The notes: generated by a model from the sequence alone, not told the origin. A stretch of 64,000 nt of DNA from CAZHHH01 sp052400685 (GCA_052400685.1 JBQTGJ010000003.1), one strand, 5' to 3'; shown: positions 55,487-64,000, counted from the stretch's first letter. Numbers and translations: made by a program.

Positions 55487-56485
55487 ATGAAACTATCAGA
55501 GATAGGTGAATTTGGCTTTATAGAGCGTTTCACGCCACATTTCAATAATTTGTTAACGCCGGGCACTAAAGGAATAGGCGATGATTGTGCCATATTGCCC
55601 ATGAATGAATCCGAAGAAATGATTATTACAACCGACATGTTGGTTGAAGATATTCATTTTCTACGCAATAAAATTTCAGCACAGGATTTAGGTCATAAAT
55701 CGTTGGCCGTTAATTTAAGCGATATTGCAGCCATGGGTGGTCGTCCGGTTGGCTCATTCCTGTCGATAGCCATTCCCAAAAACATTGAAGTAGAATATCT
55801 CGACGCGCTGATGAACGGGTATTACCAACTGAGTCAAATATTTCGCGTTCCACTGTTAGGTGGCGATACCACCCGTTCCATTGATAAATTAACGCTTAAT
55901 ATTACCGTCATTGGACAGGTAAAAAAAGGCCATGCACGATTACGAAGCATGGCTCAGACCAACGATATTATAGCGGTAAGCGGACCTCTGGGCGATTCGG
56001 CGGCTGGTCTCCATGCTATCTTAAATAATTATCCTGACGATAAACTGACATCTTCTTTAATTAAAAGTCACAATCATCCAATGCCCCATGTTAACGAAGG
56101 CCTGTGGCTGGCACAGCAAGCGGGGGTCAACGCAATGATGGATGTATCGGACGGTATAGCTTCCGACCTCAAACATATTCTTAATGCATCCGATAAAGGG
56201 GCCGTTATAGAGTTATCTGATTTACCGGTTTCACCTCAGATGAAACAATTTTCTCAAAAATATGGTCACAACACCTACGAATTGGCCACTTCAGGTGGAG
56301 AAGACTATTGCTTACTCCTGACGATTGACAATAAAATGGCTGAAAAAATAATACAGGAATTTCAACAACAATTTGGTCATGAACTAAAATCTATTGGTCA
56401 AATTAACCGGGAAAAAGGGCTTCGCTATGAATTGAACGGAAAATCGATTGAAAATTTAAAAAATGGATTTAACCATTTCATTTAA
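55487..56485 (+). CDS. thiL: Thiamine-phosphate kinase
   Basis: Phosphorylates thiamine monophosphate to the active cofactor TPP. 332 residues with the AIR-synthase-like fold: ISEIGEFGFIERF-type opening, GIGDDCAILPMNESEE, ITTDMLVEDIHFLRN, VNLSDIAAMGGRPVG, LLGGDTTRS and AMMDVSDGIASDLKHI. No other thi genes are nearby. Confidence 0.94.
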   Translation: MKLSEIGEFGFIERFTPHFNNLLTPGTKGIGDDCAILPMNESEEMIITTDMLVEDIHFLRNKISAQDLGHKSLAVNLSDIAAMGGRPVGSFLSIAIPKNIEVEYLDALMNGYYQLSQIFRVPLLGGDTTRSIDKLTLNITVIGQVKKGHARLRSMAQTNDIIAVSGPLGDSAAGLHAILNNYPDDKLTSSLIKSHNHPMPHVNEGLWLAQQAGVNAMMDVSDGIASDLKHILNASDKGAVIELSDLPVSPQMKQFSQKYGHNTYELATSGGEDYCLLLTIDNKMAEKIIQEFQQQFGHELKSIGQINREKGLRYELNGKSIENLKNGFNHFI

Positions 56486-56809
56486 CCGTCGCTTTCGCCT
56501 CGATAAATTCTTTTACTTTAAACGTATACCATTGAGCGATGTATGCGTTGTAAAATCGACTATAATCCTTTATAAAAAAGTAACTCCTACACATAAATCC
56601 GCATTTTTATCAGCTCTGTATTGTTACTGTCACTAAAATAACAATGCGTCTATCAAAATTAGGAAACTCGCTTCAGTTCGTAGTCTCTTTGCTGAATTTT
56701 TCACGGCAATACCAGAACAAATAATATCGGGATAAGATAATTCATATTATATTTGAATGTCACAATTGATTGATAAGTTTATCCAATACCTATTATCAAC
56801 AACGATAGA
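56486..56809. other. Intergenic region downstream of thiL
   Basis: 324 bases. No gene is visible, and I see no hairpin followed by a T-run. Confidence 0.4.
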
Positions 56810-56953
56810 TAGTGCCTGTCCATAAACTAAGTGTTTGAAAAATAAAGTTTAAATACAAGGGTTGCGAAGTCAGAAAAATCAAGGCGTTTACTTTTGTAAA
56901 TGGCTGTTTTTATAACAAGCATAACGAAGTAGTTGACTTTAGAGACAAACAAC
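56810..56953 (-). repeat. MITE-like repeat, short form (144 bp)
   Basis: Inverted. It begins TAGTGCCTGTCCATAAACTA and ends GACTTTAGAGACAAACAACA. The central junction AAGGCGTTTACTTTTGTAAA matches the 50707 copy, so the same internal segment is absent. It lies 46 bases before the tandem leaders. Confidence 0.8.
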
Positions 56954-56999
56954 AGATAGAGGTTTGGGTTTTCTTGCTGAGACTAATTAAAATGAAGAT

Positions 57000-57088
57000 A
57001 TGAAACGACCATGATAAAGGATTTTTCACACAGGGGGATGATTATTTTCATGGGAGTTCCATCTGGCAAAAACAAACAAAATATAAAC
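57000..57088 (+). promoter_or_regulatory. Tandem leader copy 1 upstream of the VOC gene (89 bases)
   Basis: Begins ATGAAACGACCATGATAAAG. It shares TCACACA, GATGATTATT, GGAGTTCCAT and the A-rich end with copy 2 and with the usp leader. A single missing base (GACC for GAGCC) breaks the short frame. It ends exactly where copy 2 starts. Confidence 0.65.
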
Positions 57089-57177
57089 ATGAAACGAGCC
57101 ATGAGAGGGAACTCTCACACAGAAGTATGATTATTCTGGCGAGTTCCATATGACCTTAAAAAACAAATTATAAACAT
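57089..57177 (+). promoter_or_regulatory. Tandem leader copy 2, abutting the VOC start codon (89 bases)
   Basis: Same length as copy 1 and end-to-end with the VOC ATG. It holds the 13-codon frame MKRAMRGNSHTEV (57089-57130). GGAACTC and GAGTTCC form a perfect 7-bp stem around TCACACAGAAGTATGATTAT. In the usp leader the matching stem has U-G where this one has C-G, a pairing-preserving change. Confidence 0.7.
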
Positions 57178-57561
57178 ATGAAAATAGAACATTTTGCTCT
57201 TAATGTAGAAGCCCCCGTTGCAATGGCTCAATGGTATAAAAAACATCTCGAACTCAAAATTTTAAAACAACAGGAGAAGCCTCCTTTTACAACTTTTCTG
57301 ACAGATGACAGTGGTAGAGTTATGGTCGAAATTTATAAAAATCCCGCAGATGAGATACCCTCATACCGAAAAATGAATCCGTTAATTTTACATCTTGCTT
57401 TTGTTTCAGAATCGCCGGAGTCAGATAAAAACAAATTGCTTGAAGCCGGAGCGACGCTCGAATCCGAAGATTATCTGGATGATGGTTCTCACTTAGTAAT
57501 GATGCGTGACCCCTGGGGTCTGGCTATACAACTGTGTAAAAGAGGTATTCCCATGCTTTAA
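57178..57561 (+). CDS. VOC (glyoxalase/bleomycin-resistance fold) family protein
   Basis: 127 residues with the paired beta-alpha-beta-beta-beta units of the VOC fold: MKIEHFALNVEAPVAMAQWY, then VMVEIYKNPADEIP, LHLAFVSESPESDKN and MRDPWGLAIQLCKRG. Likely metal ligands are His5 and the Glu of VEIY. Enzymatic role unknown (dioxygenase, isomerase or resistance). The start is fixed by the tandem leader directly upstream, which it shares with the usp gene. Confidence 0.85.
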   Translation: MKIEHFALNVEAPVAMAQWYKKHLELKILKQQEKPPFTTFLTDDSGRVMVEIYKNPADEIPSYRKMNPLILHLAFVSESPESDKNKLLEAGATLESEDYLDDGSHLVMMRDPWGLAIQLCKRGIPML

Positions 57562-57826
57562 AAAACTAAATATTAAGACACAAACATAATGAATCATTTA
57601 AACCGATACAGTGATGCGCTAATCATTATTTAAAAAGTCATTTAATCTTATACCCACCCATTTCTTAACTCCCCAATTTTAATGGTAGGAAAGATCTGTT
57701 TTATTGCATAATAAAATGCCGAAAACTGACCATCTCCTTTTTTCCTATCTTTAGGGCTGTGTATGCCAGCTGGGATGCTCAAAAAAATCGATCAATTACA
57801 TTTGAAAAATTTTAAATACGCAATAA

Positions 57827-58417
57827 ATGACACTGAAAGATACCATTATTGAAATACTGGATCAGTCGCTGTTCAGATGGCTCGTAAAATTTATATATCC
57901 AAAGTATCAAAGACCCCGAAAGGGCTATATGAGACATTATAAAGTTCTGTGGCAATATTTTTTTATGCAAAAAATTATGGGTTTTAATCGTCCGGTGCCC
58001 TGGCCGGTTGATTTCCGTAGTAAAATAAAAGGATGGCAATTTATTGAAAAAGGAATTATGTGCGACCCAGGTGATAACCCGGGTTTATATATCAATGCCT
58101 ATGGTGGTTTAAAAATGGGCGACAACGTCAGTATAGGGGCCAACACGATTATAGTAACCACCAATCACAACAAATACGATCACAGAAAGCAAAGTTTAAA
58201 AAAGGGAATCACCATTGGAAATAATGTATGGATTGGTGCCAACTGCGTAATACTTGCCGGGACCATTATTGGTAATGAAGTAACCATAGGAGCGGGCTGT
58301 GTTATTTCCGGCAAAATACCTTCTAAATCGACTGTGGTAAGAGGCAATAATCACATTCAAATTATACCCAAGGAAAAAGACTATGAATGGGATATCTACC
58401 AGGAGACATTAACCTGA
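57827..58417 (+). CDS. Left-handed beta-helix acyltransferase
   Basis: 196 residues. Hexapeptide repeats run from about residue 80 (GDNVSIGANTIIVTTNHNKY, then ITIGNNVWIGANCVILAGTI, then VTIGAGCVISGKIP), with the catalytic-type His in NHNKYDH. This is the maltose/galactoside O-acetyltransferase-like fold common in capsule and LPS decoration. The N-terminal ~70 residues are basic and aromatic. Lone gene; the substrate is unknown. Confidence 0.85.
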   Translation: MTLKDTIIEILDQSLFRWLVKFIYPKYQRPRKGYMRHYKVLWQYFFMQKIMGFNRPVPWPVDFRSKIKGWQFIEKGIMCDPGDNPGLYINAYGGLKMGDNVSIGANTIIVTTNHNKYDHRKQSLKKGITIGNNVWIGANCVILAGTIIGNEVTIGAGCVISGKIPSKSTVVRGNNHIQIIPKEKDYEWDIYQETLT

Positions 58418-58421
58418 GCAT

Positions 58422-59705
58422 TTAAACTTCGTCCAGAGTTTTTCCCCGTTGCCTGCCTAGTATTATATGTTTGGGGTTTCCAATAATCTGACTGCCATAA
58501 ATACCCGTGTGACCCGAAAAAAGATAAGCCAGCACCACGGCGATGGCAATAAACACACCACTCTCCATACCAAACAACTCTAGTCCCATGAAGATACAGG
58601 CCAATGGGGTATTGGTAGCGCCTGCAAATACTGCCACAAAACCCATTCCGGCCAATACTGCCATTGGCAACGGCATAAACCAGGCCAGCAGATTGCCCAA
58701 TGTGGCACCAATGAAAAACAATGGCGTGACCTCTCCCCCTTTAAATCCGGCACCTAACGTAAAAGTGGTCAGCAGTATTTTAATGGCAAAATCATAAAAC
58801 GGGACGCCTTGCGAAAAGGCTTCTTCAATCACCGGAACGCCCAAACCAATATAGCGGGTCGTGCCCATGAGCCAAACAACCAACGCAATAATGACGCCCC
58901 CTACCACAGGCCTTAACGGCGGCCAGCTTATTAATTTTTTAAACCAGGAAGCCCAAAAACGGGCAAAATATGAAAAAGAACGTGCCCCAAAGCCGAAAAC
59001 AATGCCGGCAATTATAGCTAGAATTACATTTTGCAGGCTAACCTCCGGCACAACAGGGATATGATACAAGGTATGATGAATACCCCATAAACGGCACGTT
59101 TGATTGGCAATAACTGCCGAAAGAAACGCCGCCAGAATACCTTCGTAACGTACCCGTCCCACAACAAACACTTCCAGCGCAAAAACGGCTCCCGCAAGTG
59201 GGGTTCCAAAAACCGAAGCAAAACCGGCACTCACCCCCGCCGAGAGTAATATCTTACGATCGCGGGGCCGCAATTTAAAAATGCGGGTAAACTGGTCGGC
59301 AATGGCACCGCCCATCTGTATGGCAGTACCTTCACGCCCGGCAGAACCACCAAAAAAATGTGTGGCCACAGTGCCAAACAATACCAGTGGCACCATCCGC
59401 AATGGAATAACTTTTTTGGGGGAATGAAACTCTTCCAATAACTGATTATTACCTTTCACCACACTTTCACCCCAATAATAATATGACAAACCGATGATCA
59501 ATCCCCCCAAAGGCAGCAAGGCTATGATCCACACATGACTTTCGCGCCAGTCGGTCGCCCAATGAAGTGACCAAAGAAAAAACGCCGAAGCTGAACCTGC
59601 TAACAAGCCGATTAATAAACTTATCAATAACCATTTCAGCATATGCCAAAAAAGCGTCGTTACCGAAGCCGGAATCCACTGTTTTTCTTTTTTTGGTTGA
59701 TTCAT
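58422..59705 (-). CDS. ClC-type voltage-gated chloride channel/antiporter
   Basis: 427 residues from the ATG at 59705 (MNQPKKEKQWIPASVTT); twenty more codons upstream are open, but a -7 box at 59740-59733 excludes them. About ten hydrophobic helices. The selectivity-filter motifs are FFGGSAGREGTAIQMGG (gating Glu present) and a divergent GFKGGEVTPLFFIG in place of the usual GGxFxP. Chloride/proton exchange or fluoride/chloride export is possible. It converges with the acyltransferase gene. Confidence 0.87.
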   Translation of the reverse strand: MNQPKKEKQWIPASVTTLFWHMLKWLLISLLIGLLAGSASAFFLWSLHWATDWRESHVWIIALLPLGGLIIGLSYYYWGESVVKGNNQLLEEFHSPKKVIPLRMVPLVLFGTVATHFFGGSAGREGTAIQMGGAIADQFTRIFKLRPRDRKILLSAGVSAGFASVFGTPLAGAVFALEVFVVGRVRYEGILAAFLSAVIANQTCRLWGIHHTLYHIPVVPEVSLQNVILAIIAGIVFGFGARSFSYFARFWASWFKKLISWPPLRPVVGGVIIALVVWLMGTTRYIGLGVPVIEEAFSQGVPFYDFAIKILLTTFTLGAGFKGGEVTPLFFIGATLGNLLAWFMPLPMAVLAGMGFVAVFAGATNTPLACIFMGLELFGMESGVFIAIAVVLAYLFSGHTGIYGSQIIGNPKHIILGRQRGKTLDEV

Positions 59706-59732
59706 ATCACCCTGCTTATTCAAAAATAACTG

Positions 59733-59740
59733 CAAAAGTA
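59733..59740 (-). promoter_or_regulatory. -7 promoter box of the ClC gene
   Basis: TACTTTTG on the minus strand, 27 bases before the ATG at 59705. It lies inside the upstream extension of the open frame and so supports the shorter protein. Confidence 0.4.
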
Positions 59741-59989
59741 AGGATTTGCACCAAACTGGCAGCATTAAAAATTAATAAACATACCAAACCAACAGTCAGT
59801 GTTGCGTTACATCAGTCCCAGACTAATTCCCCGCCGGCCCTCTGTTTTAACAAATAGTTTTCACAATTCTTTAAATACGAATAATGGTTGACCGGCAAAA
59901 ACTACCAAACTTCATCATTTTTTGATACTTTTACGCTTTCGTAAAAACAGTAGTTATTTCGTTCAATTAATTGTAATACGTGCAAAAAA

Positions 59990-60535
59990 ATGGCGCATAA
60001 CACCGACCAGCAATTTGAACATGTGATCAAAGTATGTCGTGAAGTATTTGAAAAAAAAATGACCGACTATGGTACCGCATGGCGTATCCTGCGCCCGGAG
60101 TCCGTTACCGATCAAATATTTATAAAAGCACAGCGTATCCGCAGCCTGCAAGTCAAAGGCATCTCAAAAGTGGATGAAGGTATCCGCCCCGAATTTATAG
60201 GCATTGTAAACTATGCTGCCATGGCACTTATCCAGTTGGATCTGGGCGTTAGCGACAACCCGGTTATGCCACACGACGAGGCCCTCGATCGCTACCTGAA
60301 AGCCATTGATGAGTCCAAATCACTCATGGAAAATAAAAATCACGATTACGACGAGGCATGGCGCAGCATGCGCATCAGTTCGCTTAGCGATCTCATACTA
60401 ATGAAATTGTTCCGTATTAAAGAAATTGAAGACCACAAAGGAAAGACAATTGTTTCAGAAGGCGTTGAGGCCAATTATATGGACATCATTAACTATGCTG
60501 TCTTTGCGCTGATTAAAATCGATTTCTCTGAATAA
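59990..60535 (+). CDS. DUF1599 domain-containing protein
   Basis: 181 residues made of two similar halves: MTDYGTAWRILRPESVTDQI, then PEFIGIVNYAAMALIQ, and NHDYDEAWRSMRISSLSDLI, then YMDIINYAVFALIK. The DYxxAWR and INYAxxAL words repeat, so the protein is an internal duplication. It is all-helical and possibly nucleotide-pyrophosphohydrolase-like, but no function is shown. It heads the DUF1599/DoxX-like/tpiA cluster, which recurs in Bacteroidota. Confidence 0.88.
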   Translation: MAHNTDQQFEHVIKVCREVFEKKMTDYGTAWRILRPESVTDQIFIKAQRIRSLQVKGISKVDEGIRPEFIGIVNYAAMALIQLDLGVSDNPVMPHDEALDRYLKAIDESKSLMENKNHDYDEAWRSMRISSLSDLILMKLFRIKEIEDHKGKTIVSEGVEANYMDIINYAVFALIKIDFSE

Positions 60536-60603
60536 ACAACATAATAAAACAGGACTTATTACTACATAACGGTAAATGAAAATGTATTAATTAAAAAAAT
60601 AAA

Positions 60604-61842
60604 ATGAACACAGTATTAAAATTTATCTTTCGGATAATTCCTGGTCTGACATTTATTTTTTCCGGTTTTGTAAAAGCTGTAGATCCCGTTGGCGGGGCCA
60701 TTAAAATTGATGACTATTTCACCGCCTTTCACATCACCTGGTTAATACCAATGGCAATACCATTCGCCATTATTCAGGCCATACTCGAATTTGGTATTGG
60801 TTTTTATCTTTTAGTGAATCTTCATACCCGGGTAATGGCAAAAATTACCCTTTGGCTAATGGCATTCTTCACGCTTTTAACACTTGTGTTGGCCGTTTTT
60901 AATCCTGTTAGTGATTGCGGTTGCTTTGGCGACGCCATAAAATTAACCAACTGGGAAACCTTCTGGAAAAACGTAGTGGTTATCATTTTCACCATTGGGT
61001 TGTATATTTTCAGAAAGGATTATGCTTCAAATACAAACAAAATATACAACAGTGCAATGTCGGCCTTACCCCTGGTCTATGTATTATGGCTGGCGCTATA
61101 CAGTTACAATCATCTGCCCATTCTGGATTTCCGCCCCTATAAGGTCGGCGTCAACGTCCCATCGCAAATGATTATTCCCGAAGGGGCCGTTATGCCTGAA
61201 TATGAAACCACCTTTGTACTGGAAAAAAACGGAAAACAACAAACCTTTACCGTTGACAATTATCCGTATGAAGATTCCACCTGGGTTTTTGTCAGCCGCG
61301 AAAGTAAAGTTATAACAGAAGGCTACCAACCTCCACTGCGCGACCTATCGCTGATGGATGACGCTCAAAACGATGTCACTTCTGATATCGTAAACCACAA
61401 AGGCCCGCTGTTCCTGCTTATCAGCCCAAAAGTAGAAACCATGAACGCTGATAATATCATGACATTGTCGGAGCTGGCTCGTGGCGCCGAAGAAAAACAA
61501 ATTCCCTTCTATCTGGTAACATCCTCTAACCTTGACAAGATTGATCAATTCCTGGTTAAAAACAAAACCATTTTTGATGTTTTGCAGGCCGACGACGTTA
61601 CGCTGAAAACCATCATCCGTTCCAATCCGGGACTGGTATTGTTATACGATGGTACCATTGTCGGAAAATGGCACTTTAAGGATATCCCGGCCAAAAAGAT
61701 TCTGGATCAACCACTGGCAACGGCGATTGAAAATCAAACCCGTCAATCTTCACAAAAAACAGTTTGGTTACATATATTTGCACTGTTTTTTGTCACCATA
61801 CTAGTTGCAAATACATTTAATACTATAAAAATTCAAAAATGA
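60604..61842 (+). CDS. DoxX-like membrane protein of the BT_3928 family
   Basis: 412 residues. Four N-terminal helices of DoxX type (LKFIFRIIPGLTFIFSGFVK, with the redox-like motif DCGCFGDAIKL after the third) precede a fifth helix and a C-terminal soluble domain of thioredoxin-like pattern that ends in one more helix. The domain layout suggests electron transfer or disulfide handling at the membrane. The last four bases overlap the tpiA start, so translation is coupled. Confidence 0.86.
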   Translation: MNTVLKFIFRIIPGLTFIFSGFVKAVDPVGGAIKIDDYFTAFHITWLIPMAIPFAIIQAILEFGIGFYLLVNLHTRVMAKITLWLMAFFTLLTLVLAVFNPVSDCGCFGDAIKLTNWETFWKNVVVIIFTIGLYIFRKDYASNTNKIYNSAMSALPLVYVLWLALYSYNHLPILDFRPYKVGVNVPSQMIIPEGAVMPEYETTFVLEKNGKQQTFTVDNYPYEDSTWVFVSRESKVITEGYQPPLRDLSLMDDAQNDVTSDIVNHKGPLFLLISPKVETMNADNIMTLSELARGAEEKQIPFYLVTSSNLDKIDQFLVKNKTIFDVLQADDVTLKTIIRSNPGLVLLYDGTIVGKWHFKDIPAKKILDQPLATAIENQTRQSSQKTVWLHIFALFFVTILVANTFNTIKIQK

Positions 61843-62594
61843 GACAAAACATTGTAGCAGGAAACTGGAAAATGAACAAAACTGTTCAGGAAGGCGTCGA
61901 GCTGGCAAAAGATATAAACAGCCGTGTTGAAGCCATTGATCCCAAATGCCAAATTATTTTAGGAACACCATTTGTTCACATCACCGAAGTGGTAAAAACG
62001 GTAAAATCTGATAAAATTGCCGTAGCCGCTCAAAATTGTGCCGACAAAGTCTCTGGTGCCTACACAGGTGAAGTTTCAGCCGCCATGGTTAAATCAACCG
62101 GTGCAAAATATGTTATCCTGGGTCACTCAGAACGCCGTGCTTATTATGGCGAGAACAATGCTATCCTGAAAGAAAAAACAGATTTAGCACTGGCCAATGA
62201 CTTGCTTCCTATCTTCTGCGTAGGTGAAGTATTGAGCGAACGCGAATCAAACAAGCATTTTGATGTGGTTAAAAGCCAGATTGAAGAAGCTTTATTTCAT
62301 CTTTCGGCTGAAGCCTTCGGTAAAATTGTATTGGCATACGAACCTGTTTGGGCCATTGGTACCGGTAAAACGGCTTCGCCAGCACAGGCTCAGGAAATTC
62401 ATGCCTTTATCCGTGGTTTGGTAGCTGGTAAATACGGTAAAGAGGTCGCCAACAACGTATCTATTCTTTATGGTGGTAGCTGCAACGCCAAAAATGCCAA
62501 AGAATTATTTTCAAATCCCGATGTAGATGGCGGATTAATTGGTGGCGCTTCATTAAAAGCCGAAGACTTTTTATCAATCATCACCGCTTTCTAA
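61839..62594 (+). CDS. tpiA: Triose-phosphate isomerase
   Basis: Interconverts DHAP and glyceraldehyde-3-phosphate in glycolysis. 251 residues with NWKMNKT (catalytic Lys11), ILGHSERR (catalytic His), AYEPVWAIGTG (catalytic Glu) and LYGGSCNAKNA (phosphate loop). Last gene of the three-gene cluster. Confidence 0.98.
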   Translation: MRQNIVAGNWKMNKTVQEGVELAKDINSRVEAIDPKCQIILGTPFVHITEVVKTVKSDKIAVAAQNCADKVSGAYTGEVSAAMVKSTGAKYVILGHSERRAYYGENNAILKEKTDLALANDLLPIFCVGEVLSERESNKHFDVVKSQIEEALFHLSAEAFGKIVLAYEPVWAIGTGKTASPAQAQEIHAFIRGLVAGKYGKEVANNVSILYGGSCNAKNAKELFSNPDVDGGLIGGASLKAEDFLSIITAF

Positions 62595-62643
62595 AAAAGC
62601 ATCCTGTTTTTAACTGAATTATTTCATTAAAAACCATACTTTT

Positions 62644-62680
62644 AAGAGGCTGCCCCAACGGTGCAGTCTCTTTTCTTTCT
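62644..62680 (+). terminator. Intrinsic terminator after tpiA
   Basis: AAGAGGCTGC / GCAGTCTCTT stem with one G-U pair, followed by a T-rich run, between tpiA and prmA. Confidence 0.75.
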
Positions 62681-62703
62681 TACAAATACCCATATACAAA
62701 GCC

Positions 62704-63546
62704 ATGAAATACATACAAACCATTGTTACCATAACCCCATACCAACAAGAAGCCGCTGACATTTTAAGTGCCTTGATGGGTGGCCTGGGTTACGAAAGCT
62801 TTGTGGATACCGATAACGGTATTGAAGCTTATATTCCGGTTGCGATGTTTGACGAAACGACTTTGCAAACCCTTCAAATTCCTTTTGGCGAATTTAACCT
62901 CTCATTCTCCAATACTACCATAGCCGATAAAAACTGGAATGAAGAGTGGGAAAAAAATTATTTTCACCCCATAGCTGTTGCCAACCAGGTGTTGGTTCGC
63001 AGCCCCTTTCACAAAGACTACCCTTCACTTCCAACCGAAATAATTATAGCGCCAAAAATGGCGTTTGGTACAGGCCATCATGCTACAACCACCATGATGA
63101 TCGAGCATATTCTGGAGGTTGATGTGACCGGGAAACGTGTGCTTGATATGGGATGCGGCACTGGTATCCTGGGCATTCTGGCATCGATGCGCGGCGCCAA
63201 AGAAGTGGTTGGCATCGACATAGACCAGTGGTGCGTTGACAACAGTGAAGAAAACTGTACACTTAACAACATTCAAAACATGAGCATACTGCAGGGAACT
63301 GCATCCACGCTCGCCACCATGGATAATTTCGACCTCATTCTGGCCAACATCAACCGTAATATATTGCTGGAAGACCTGCCTACATACTACAATCGGCTGA
63401 AAACCGGCGGATTGATTATTCTGAGCGGCTTTTATGATATCGACAAACCGATTATCGATGCTTGCGCCAATAAACATTTATTAACATCTGTATCGGTAAA
63501 AGAAAATAACCAATGGACAGCTGTTGCGTATGAAAAAGTGAATTGA
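62704..63546 (+). CDS. prmA: Ribosomal protein L11 methyltransferase
   Basis: Trimethylates L11. 280 residues: an N-terminal substrate-recognition domain, then the SAM fold with APKMAFGTGHHATT, VLDMGCGTGILGILASMRGA (motif I) and LILANINRNIL (NPPF-like position). It starts at ATG and is separated from tpiA by a terminator. Confidence 0.93.
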   Translation: MKYIQTIVTITPYQQEAADILSALMGGLGYESFVDTDNGIEAYIPVAMFDETTLQTLQIPFGEFNLSFSNTTIADKNWNEEWEKNYFHPIAVANQVLVRSPFHKDYPSLPTEIIIAPKMAFGTGHHATTTMMIEHILEVDVTGKRVLDMGCGTGILGILASMRGAKEVVGIDIDQWCVDNSEENCTLNNIQNMSILQGTASTLATMDNFDLILANINRNILLEDLPTYYNRLKTGGLIILSGFYDIDKPIIDACANKHLLTSVSVKENNQWTAVAYEKVN

Positions 63547-63564
63547 TTGAAAATAGGACTGCAG

Positions 63565-64000
63565 ATGAGAAAGACAGGGGGCGCTATTATTGCATTTATT
63601 TTTTTGTTCACCATAAATAGCTCTTCACAAAACGGCTATTTCAGCACCGATGGAGAAGCCGGTTTTATTAAGCAGCTGGAAAATCTTTATAATACCACAG
63701 GTGATCGTAAGAAGGCCAAAGAATTCCTCGACACCTTTAATGATTTCTGGGAATCGTCCAACACGTCACCTGAAATAAAAGCAGATATCATTACGATATG
63801 TGATATTTTTTATCAACAAAAAGCATTTCCCTTCCCTGATTATTCTGAATATCTGCAAACAGTAATGGCTTTTCAATCAAGTGGCCATCCACAAGCCAGC
63901 TATCAAACCTGGCATAATGCCCTGCTCAAATTATTTGATTCGCCACGTTTCAGAATACGTCATGCCGTCGCACTATGCCGATTGACTAACAATGCGTTGT
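63565..64000 (+). CDS. Secreted hypothetical protein, truncated by the window edge
   Basis: 145 residues are visible without a stop. The N-terminus MRKTGGAIIAFIFLFTINSS is a signal peptide. The mature part starts SQNGYFSTDGEAGFIKQLEN and is helical with regular aromatic positions (FNDFWESS, FPFPDYSEYL). It starts 18 bases after prmA. I do not recognise the family; it is probably a large exported protein. Confidence 0.7.
   Translation, partial: MRKTGGAIIAFIFLFTINSSSQNGYFSTDGEAGFIKQLENLYNTTGDRKKAKEFLDTFNDFWESSNTSPEIKADIITICDIFYQQKAFPFPDYSEYLQTVMAFQSSGHPQASYQTWHNALLKLFDSPRFRIRHAVALCRLTNNAL

Noticed and set aside
57089..57177. Group II intron domain V or a known riboswitch class in the leader
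   Set aside because: The hairpin lacks the domain V bulge and tetraloop pattern, and the conserved core does not match preQ1, SAM, purine, fluoride or other classes I can recall.
1..64000. tRNA, rRNA, CRISPR array, transposase, prophage or defence island
   Set aside because: No T-loop-like tRNA signatures, no regularly spaced identical repeats and no transposase or phage structural motifs were seen. The SNF2 helicase and HEPN/MNT pair stand apart from each other and from other defence genes.

Overview
This window is a chromosomal segment from a member of the Bacteroidota, probably order Bacteroidales or Marinilabiliales. The evidence is a rpmB-rpmG-DUF4295-ftsY-rimO block, a DUF1599 / DoxX-like (BT_3928 type) / tpiA cluster, a 1104-residue SecA, initiation regions without Shine-Dalgarno sequences, and several matches to the Bacteroidota -7 promoter box TAnnTTTG. 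The base composition is AT-rich. I see no rRNA, tRNA, CRISPR array, prophage or transposase gene. Most genes are housekeeping, and the unusual signals lie mainly between genes.

Layout. 1-6.5 kb: plsC, icd, a HEPN/MNT gene pair, dnaX (the tau part lies in the -1 frame behind a run of ten A) and a Na/Pi cotransporter. 6.8-18.4 kb: a META-domain lipoprotein, then a long minus-strand run (lgt, M48 protease, cinA, rpmB, rpmG, DUF4295, ftsY, rimO), then secA and an orphan gene. 19-29 kb: an FAD oxidoreductase, trhO, dus, a rhomboid protease, threonine aldolase, a DUF2007-Usp-Usp protein, a YfiR-like protein and a RelA-type enzyme whose hydrolase site is degenerate. 29.8-36.4 kb: a three-gene envelope-stress block (YtxH, holin-like, small protein), ligA, DUF6913, an LpoB/COG3014 lipoprotein pair and yigZ. 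36.4-50.7 kb: a flavodoxin-fold oxidoreductase, a SNF2 helicase, a coiled-coil protein, a DUF2807 protein, a DUF6320/acyltransferase pair, ffh-folD, a methyltransferase, a Gfo/Idh/MocA oxidoreductase and a phosphoesterase. 51-64 kb: aspA, a C69 dipeptidase, thiL, a VOC protein, a hexapeptide acyltransferase, a ClC channel, DUF1599/DoxX/tpiA, prmA and the start of a secreted protein cut by the window edge.

Two non-coding families stand out. (1) A 89-90 base leader occurs once directly upstream of the usp gene and twice in perfect tandem directly upstream of the VOC gene. In two of the three copies it carries a 13-codon upstream reading frame, and it can form alternative hairpins. (2) At least 15 intergenic copies or fragments of a MITE-like palindromic element occur, with ends close to TAGAGYCTGTCYATAAA. 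There is a 222-base form, a ~144-base form lacking the central palindrome, and a related ~145-base variant. No copy interrupts a gene I recognise.

Other single-site signals are a 36-base near-perfect palindrome overlapping the trhO promoter, an FNR-type box upstream of the YtxH block, a palindrome on the ffh -7 box and a large hairpin at 18.66-18.73 kb. Functional calls rest on recognisable motifs and family knowledge; no database search was possible.
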